This document shows positions 19,670-24,845 of a stretch of 24,845 bases of DNA, in pieces. The stretch's first letter is position 1. Each line of letters starts with the position of its first letter. A program made the translations under genes and the position numbers. This DNA is from Lingula anatina (taxonomy: Eukaryota; Brachiopoda; Lingulata; Lingulida; Lingulidae), in NCBI RefSeq assembly GCF_001039355.2, contig NW_019774369.1, forward strand, positions 392,637 through 417,481. Direction: 5' to 3'. Under the pieces are notes generated by a model that saw only the letters and a list, made by a program, of their open reading frames with translations, had not been told where the DNA came from and did no database searches.

Positions 19670-21224
19670 GTCTTTATTTTCTTGTATCAAGTTTTTTTTC
19701 TTTTTTTCTTACCATGAAGCTTGTATACATGTTGCTTCCTGAAATGTGTGATTTACTGTGTATTCACCAGGGCCAGAGTGGCATTTGAAGAATAGATGTA
19801 ATTAATCAGTGTCCAAAATAACTTAAACTATGTTTTAGGGTGTAATCAGTATACCCCTCCCACCTGGTAACAGTCATGAGCTACTGGCAAGTCCAGTTGG
19901 TAAACAATACTAGAGAAAGTTGTCTTAAAGCTGTCGTACAAGAGAGGAAAACACTGTCACTGTTTATGGGTAGAACACAGAAATGCCTTTAAGGTGGTTT
20001 AAACATTGTGTTGTTTGTGATTTAGTGCAATGTTTATAAACTTTACTCTCTGGTTTATTTTCTGGAACTGATAGTGACATTTTCAATCTGTCTATCTTGA
20101 GTGGCTCCACTTCACTATTTATCACCGAAATTGAATTTTTAAAGTTTTGATTTTTGAGATCCTTCCAAGTGAAGTGAAGAGATGCCTATTAAAAGCACTG
20201 AAATGAAGTAGAAAGGTTGCCTTGATAGATAAATTTGTCTCTATGTGATCATTTTGATAATTTGACATCATTGAATGTGGCATTCTTGTAAAAGATTTGG
20301 CCCCAGCATTTTTATCATCATTAAATCATGATTAGAAATCCATATTTTTTGGCCATATATTAGAAGTACATAACTGTGAACTGTATTATGAGATTTGAAA
20401 TTACTTATCGTAGAAGAGTCCCATATTGCTGTGTTTGGAAGAAACAGGCTTGAAATTTCACACTGAAGTCCTTGCTATTTGGAATTTGGTGTCTAAGGGG
20501 AAAAAAAGCATTATGAAAAAGGAATCATAAAAGGAAATGGGACCCAAGTTTCCTGCAGCATATGCTCCAGCAGTGAGGGGAAAGAGAAGGAAACTTTTTT
20601 TATCTGAGGAACGTGAAAGCTTGAAAAAGTAAGTGTTAGATAAGAAGTTATTTTTTTTATACTTTTCAAAGTAGCAATAAGAATCTGCCAGTTAATAGAG
20701 GAAATGTCATTGATTTAGTTTTAGAAGCACGGATATGAAGTTATTTGGCACTTTCCAAAATGTAACAAGATGATGTGAATTTTTTTGTTTTTATTTGCCA
20801 AATGTTTTTTTTCTTTTGGTAAAAGTCATATAGTTTGTCCTGAACCCAGATTTACAACTGCAATTACTTTTAGTGAAGTGGAAACCACAGTAGTAGATGA
20901 CACCTAGATTGTTTGTTGACAAAATACCACTGGTATGTTTTCAAAACCTGAAACTACAGAAGCTGAAAGATGCCTCTTGCAACTAAAATATTATTCCTCC
21001 CCAAACTCTGCAATGTTTTAAAACAATTAGATATGTTTATTTATTCATCTAGGAAACTATTCCCCATTGTTCAGGTCTTTTAAGTGCTGATTTTTAAAAG
21101 AGATTGTTTGGCTGACTTACAACTGATGTGTTCTGAAATTAAGTTTCCTGAGTTTTATGTCACAAAAACAGGGACAAGCATTTGACGTTGTTAATGGTTC
21201 ATTCCAGGCGTAAAATCGGGCACG

Positions 21225-21432
21225 ATGTCACATGTACAAGTGCTCACATTGCTGCTACTGACTCTTCAGTCGTGCGATTCTCAGGGGAGGCTGCCATTTC
21301 TCTCTCCGTTCTTCTTCCTATGTAACTATCATCGTCAACAGGAAGCGGTAGGACCTGAGCAAGGAGAGGTTGCCATAAGTGTCTCCATCGAAGGCAACCC
21401 ACAGTTTTATACACCAGGGCAGTTGTATGGAG
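21225..21432 (+). CDS. RELN: RELN coding exon 1
   Basis: It encodes residues 1-69 plus one base: signal peptide and first part of the Reeler domain. The donor is GGAG|GTGAGA. A TTCATTCCAG at 21199-21208, 16 bp before the ATG, looks like a splice acceptor, so a separate untranslated first exon is possible. Confidence 0.93.
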
Positions 21433-22408
21433 GTGAGATCTGGCTCTCCTGGCTCATTTTGCATGAGTGTTAACATTTTCAACAAATGTTCCTGATATAT
21501 TGCTTAGTGTTAGGAAATAACTGTGGTCTCACTTATCACAGATTAGGTGAAGTGAAATATTTTGCTGAAACAAAAGTTACACTGGAGGAACTCCAGCTTT
21601 ATAATCAGATAATGATTTATTAAGTATTAAATGTGTCAATTTTCATCTGTAGACTTTATAGTGCTTTGTAACTATGGGTTACAAAAGATATACTGTTTTG
21701 CTTGTTATAAAAAGACAGTATTTAAATATGTAATTGTATTTTGTAATTGATAATTGTAGACTGTAAAGAACTGAAAGCACTTTAAAGTACAATATGGATT
21801 ACATATGACAAATATATTGTATTGCTTGTTATAGAAGAACTGAAATATTTTCTAGGTCTTAAAGATTACTACATGAATCTTGACTAAGAAGTTTTAGGCC
21901 GCCAATTTAGTGGCAAATTTGAACTTTTAAGGTTAGGATATAATGAAACCAAAAGACAATGTCTTTCTATTTTGGATAAGAAAGGCCCTTAAACAAAATT
22001 ATGGCTCCTACTAGACAGCTCAAGTCGATTAGTGCAATTTGTTATTTCCCAGTGAAGATTTGCTAATTGCAAGTTTGTAATTTTCTTCCTCAATGAAGTT
22101 TAATGTTGACACAAACAATTACCCTTATTATTTATTTATTTTTAGTGTATATCAGATCCAGCTCCGACTTTGATGGCTTTCTCCTCACCGGATTATACAC
22201 GACAGCATCCGGTGCGCATGTGTCGCCACTGACTTCTCCTATGGCGGCCATTAGTGGAAGTGGGGGGCCTCACCAAGGGGTGAACTACATGTGCTCTATG
22301 ATACATTCGCACCTCAGTCGCATGCCTCAGCAAAATTTGTCATTCATGTGGATGGCCCCACCCAAAGGAACGGGCTGTGTCAGCTTTTTGTGAGTTCTTG
22401 ATTTTCAG

Positions 22409-22494
<86 letters not shown>

Positions 22495-24845
22495 AAGATG
22501 GATGCCAGTAGTAAAACAAGGATTTTTTTCTTAAGTTTTCATAATTTCTTCACAGATTAATGGTGAGAGTTATTTTACAGTGTCTGTCATTTTTAACTTC
22601 TGAATCATAAATAGAATGAAGTTTTCCCTTTCCTGTCAATGTATTATAACTATTATAAGAACATTGCTTTTCCTCACAGAAGTAAACTGCTCACAAGACA
22701 TCCTCTCCAGGATCCATGACAGAATTAACTTTAATCGTGAATAATACTCAGTATTTTACTAATATATTTAAATGTCATGTTATTGAGCACTCTTCTTTTA
22801 CAAAACATTTTTTGGAGTTAATCATGTAACATAATGTGTACTAATTAATCATGGCTATTCAGAAATTTGGAATTGTATAATTAAAGAAAATACTGTCAGA
22901 ACATTTTAGGGAAGAAATTTTGTTCCAATAAAAAGTGAGAAATTACCTTCAAGTACCAATCTGTAACATGGAGTAGCATTTTAAAAAATCCCTAATTGAC
23001 ATTCCCCAAAAAGGGTGTCATAAACAATTTTTGGGAAGTACACAGAATATGTCAATCTTTGACCCCTACAAAACAAATCTGCCATCTGCTGCAATGAGAG
23101 ATGGCTCTTAGGTTACTAAAGATTGTCTTAATGGGGTTCTTGACATGAAATGGCACAGTATCTTGAAATGCTGTTTATTTCTTTCAAATTGTTAGCACAA
23201 TATGTGACAGTATTTGGGGATTCAAGCTCTTGATGATTATTTACCTCCACTAAAAGATATCCAGTTGCTTTATTTGCTCTTACATTTAAATCGAGGGCTA
23301 AGTGCCTGGCAAAGTGGTAGAAAAAGAGCTGAAAAATAACCAATTTGAAGCACAACCGTTGCTGTAAATGATACCTTCTTTAAGTGTAATAAATCACATG
23401 CTATTTCTTTTTTGCTCAATTTGAATTCAAACTACCATTTCTAATGATGATTCGTTTGTGGAGGGATGTGTTGTGTTATTTGGTCTTGGCTGCCTCAAAA
23501 CCTAAATTTGTTCAGTGATGGATCTTTCCAGAAAATTGTTAGAAATCCATTAAATTGAACAGATATTTGAATGGGCTGGTTTGGCTTAAATAAAAAAATA
23601 TTTTAAGTGAAAAATACTTCTGATTTTATTCATGGATAGATGTGTTTGATCCTTGTTTTATTGCAAACATATTGTAGCTAATAAAAAGGCATAGTGAGTG
23701 AATTATTAATGCAAAAATATCTCATCAAAATTTATTTTTTGATGGAATCAATATTTAACCAATATCTCCCAAAACCAACTTAAGTTATTTTACTTATCAA
23801 AGAGCTGTATCCAGAAATGTGATCTAGAGTAATTTTGAACATTGTGTAATCCAAACAAATTCAGAACTATAGCTATAATATGCAAAATATATCCCTTAAC
23901 AAAATGGAAAATTTTCAGCAAATATTGCAGCAATATTTAGTTTGTGGCAACAAGTTTGCATGAGTTTGAAAGAAAAATTTTATTGCTGCTAATTTTCAAG
24001 AAGGAGTTGCAGTTTCCAGCAATATTACAGCAGGCCTGATAAGACACTGGGCATCCATGGTCTTTAATCTATTTTTATGTACAGACACAGATGTGTCTGT
24101 ACATATTGCCATCACCTGCGTCTGTCGTCGCCGTCGTCGCCGATGGCGATGCCGATGGCGATGCCGATGCCGATGCCGTGCACTTTCCTTGTAAACACGA
24201 TAAGTGGAACACAGTTTTATTTTTTGCTTTTATATTTACAGAGCTGATGAATATTCATAAAACGCAAGTCAAGTTCGAAAATCAGCATGATCGGGCCATT
24301 ATAGTAGAAGTTATGCTGTTTTTTCACTTTTCAGCATATATACAACCCTGTAAACACATTTTAAGGAAAACCGTTAGGCCTGTTGTCATGAAACTCACAG
24401 GAGTAACCAATCTTACTGAAACGCAGGACAAGTTCGAAAATCGGCATGATCTGGCCACTATTTTAGTAGTTATGCTGTTTTTTCATTTTTCAGCATATAT
24501 GCAACACTGTAAACACAATATAAGAAAAACAGATAGGCCAATTGTCATTAAACTCACAGGAGTGGTCAATCTTACTAAAACGCAGGTTGAGTTCGAAAAT
24601 CAGCATAATCAGGCCATTATTTTAGAAGTTATGCTGTTTTTTCACATTTCCTCAGATTCAGTTCTTAGGCATGTTAATAGCCTTATTATTTAACTAATTA
24701 GATACATAAAAGTGTTTGTTTGAAATTTCCTGCATCTTTACAACATTGTTAGTTGATTATTTAAAAATGTTGGCAAACTTGTTATCGTGTATTGTGTAAT
24801 AAAGTGTCAAAAATGGAAATAAACTCATATCATTGCAGTTTGTCA
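21225..24845 (+). CDS. RELN: Reelin, 5' partial (signal peptide and most of Reeler domain; continues past window)
   Basis: Two coding exons (21225-21432, 22146-22389) join in phase 1 to give 150 complete residues; the CDS continues beyond the window after phase 2. Residues 1 to about 18 are a hydrophobic signal peptide. The mature N-terminus contains SPFFFLC (27-33), then EQGEVAISVSIEGNPQFYTPGQ (45-66), DFDGFLLTGLYT (77-88), YMCS (117-120) and NLSFMWMAPPKGTGCV (133-148). Each block aligns with the human reelin Reeler domain, including cysteines 33, 119 and 147. Reelin is a very large secreted matrix glycoprotein (about 3,460 aa in human) that signals through lipoprotein receptors and DAB1 in vertebrate neuronal positioning; its invertebrate role is less clear. 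Only about 4% of the protein is visible, so the EGF/reelin repeats cannot be checked. A different secreted Reeler protein is possible, but the sequence and the ORC5/LHFPL3 neighbours favour true RELN. Confidence 0.9.
21433..22145 (+). other. RELN intron 1
   Basis: 713 bp, GTGAGA...TTTTTAG. Its T-rich acceptor tract is itself a short TTTA repeat. Two weakly similar blocks (about 21660-21715 and 21785-21835, sharing TTGCTTGTTATA) are the only internal structure seen. Confidence 0.85.
22146..22389 (+). CDS. RELN: RELN coding exon 2
   Basis: It encodes residues 70-150 plus two bases: the core of the Reeler domain, including the conserved GLYT, MCS and GTGC motifs. The donor is TTTTT|GTGAGT, phase 2. 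A long AT microsatellite begins 20 bp after the donor. Confidence 0.94.
22410..22486. repeat. (AT)38 microsatellite
   Basis: About 77 bp of uninterrupted AT, self-complementary, starting 20 bp downstream of the RELN exon 2 donor. Confidence 0.95.
24077..24104. repeat. Perfect 28-bp palindrome (13-bp arms)
   Basis: ATGTACAGACACA at 24077-24089 and its exact reverse complement at 24092-24104 are separated by two bases. It sits at the left edge of the repeat element that follows. Confidence 0.95.
24117..24178. repeat. GTCGCC / GCCGATG(GCGAT) simple repeat
   Basis: A GC-rich block: GTCGTCGCC units (to 24138) followed by about six GCCGAT/GGCGAT hexamers (24139-24178). Its base composition is sharply different from the AT-rich surroundings. 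In one frame it would encode Asp-Ala-Asp-Gly repeats, which is a by-product of the hexamer. Confidence 0.9.
24190..24650. repeat. Tandem array with 159-bp unit (about 2.9 copies)
   Basis: Two full copies (24261-24419 and 24420-24578) are flanked by a partial copy on each side (24190-24260 and 24579-24650). The spacing is exactly 159 bp for two landmarks: AACGCA(A/G)G at 24261, 24420, 24579 and TGTAAACAC at 24190, 24349. Because 159 is divisible by three, one frame stays open for 200 codons (24091-24693), which explains the apparent repetitive protein. Copies are diverged, and the leftmost partial copy is most diverged. With the palindrome and hexamer block this looks like one composite element. 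Bivalve non-autonomous Helitron-like (pearl-type) elements and the BIV160 satellite have ~160-bp core units of this architecture; identity with them is not established here. Confidence 0.85.

Larger units (their letters stand above)
18207..21224 (+). other. ORC5 3' flank and RELN upstream region
   Basis: Three kilobases lie between the ORC5 stop and the RELN start with no supported gene. The first ~1.45 kb is probably ORC5 3'UTR, ending near the AATAAA at 19664. It includes scattered copies of a GAGAGGCAG...GCAAGTAT motif. The remainder should contain the RELN promoter and 5'UTR; no TATA box stands out. The 134-codon frame at 18429-18833 shows no family motif and coincides with the scattered motif, so it is not annotated. 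Confidence 0.55.
22390..24845 (+). other. RELN intron 2 (at least 2.4 kb, open at window end)
   Basis: I found no continuation of the Reeler domain: human reelin goes on with an ATATHRGQ-like segment, and nothing equivalent is readable here. The intron holds the AT microsatellite, a possible cryptic terminal exon near 22680, and a complex repeat element at 24077-24650. AATAAA hexamers occur at 22927, 24798 and about 24821. Confidence 0.75.

Noticed and set aside
22680-22740. Candidate canonical RELN exon 3
   Set aside because: The acceptor looks good but the phase-correct reading stops after 13 residues and does not match the expected reelin continuation. Kept only as a possible alternative terminal exon.

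Overview
The window is AT-rich animal genomic DNA. It carries three multi-exon genes with short GT-AG introns, long non-coding stretches, microsatellites and small MITE-like repeats, and nothing prokaryotic or viral. Domain content (a Reelin-type extracellular matrix protein), compact introns and a repeat array with a 159-bp unit (a class well known from bivalves) suggest a marine invertebrate. A lophotrochozoan, perhaps a mollusc, is most likely; this is inference and not certain.

Layout. Bases 1-7126 hold no convincing gene: they are flank or 3'UTR of the first gene, with two MITE-like elements, a CTCF-like site and a pre-miRNA-sized hairpin. The minus strand from 11550 down to 7127 encodes a complete LHFPL3/4-type tetraspan membrane protein in three coding exons (281 aa). 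A 1.28-kb divergent intergenic region (11551-12827) follows. The plus strand from 12828 to 18206 encodes complete ORC5 (origin recognition complex subunit 5) in twelve coding exons (451 aa). Its 3' flank contains one good polyadenylation signal near 19664. From 21225 to the window end lie the first two coding exons of reelin (signal peptide and most of the Reeler domain); the remainder is outside.

The main result is gene order. LHFPL(-), ORC5(+), RELN(+) is the mirror image of human RELN(-), ORC5(-), LHFPL3(+) on chromosome 7q22, with the same order and relative orientation. Three genes with no shared biochemical role (DNA replication, neuronal matrix signalling, tetraspan channel/receptor auxiliary protein) appear to have stayed together since before the vertebrate lineage, here packed into about 15 kb.

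Two further points need care or follow-up. A 378-bp exact direct repeat split by a single N in LHFPL intron 2 is almost certainly an unmerged contig overlap. ORC5 coding exon 8 is bracketed by reverse-complementary AAAT and ATTT microsatellites that could pair in the pre-mRNA.
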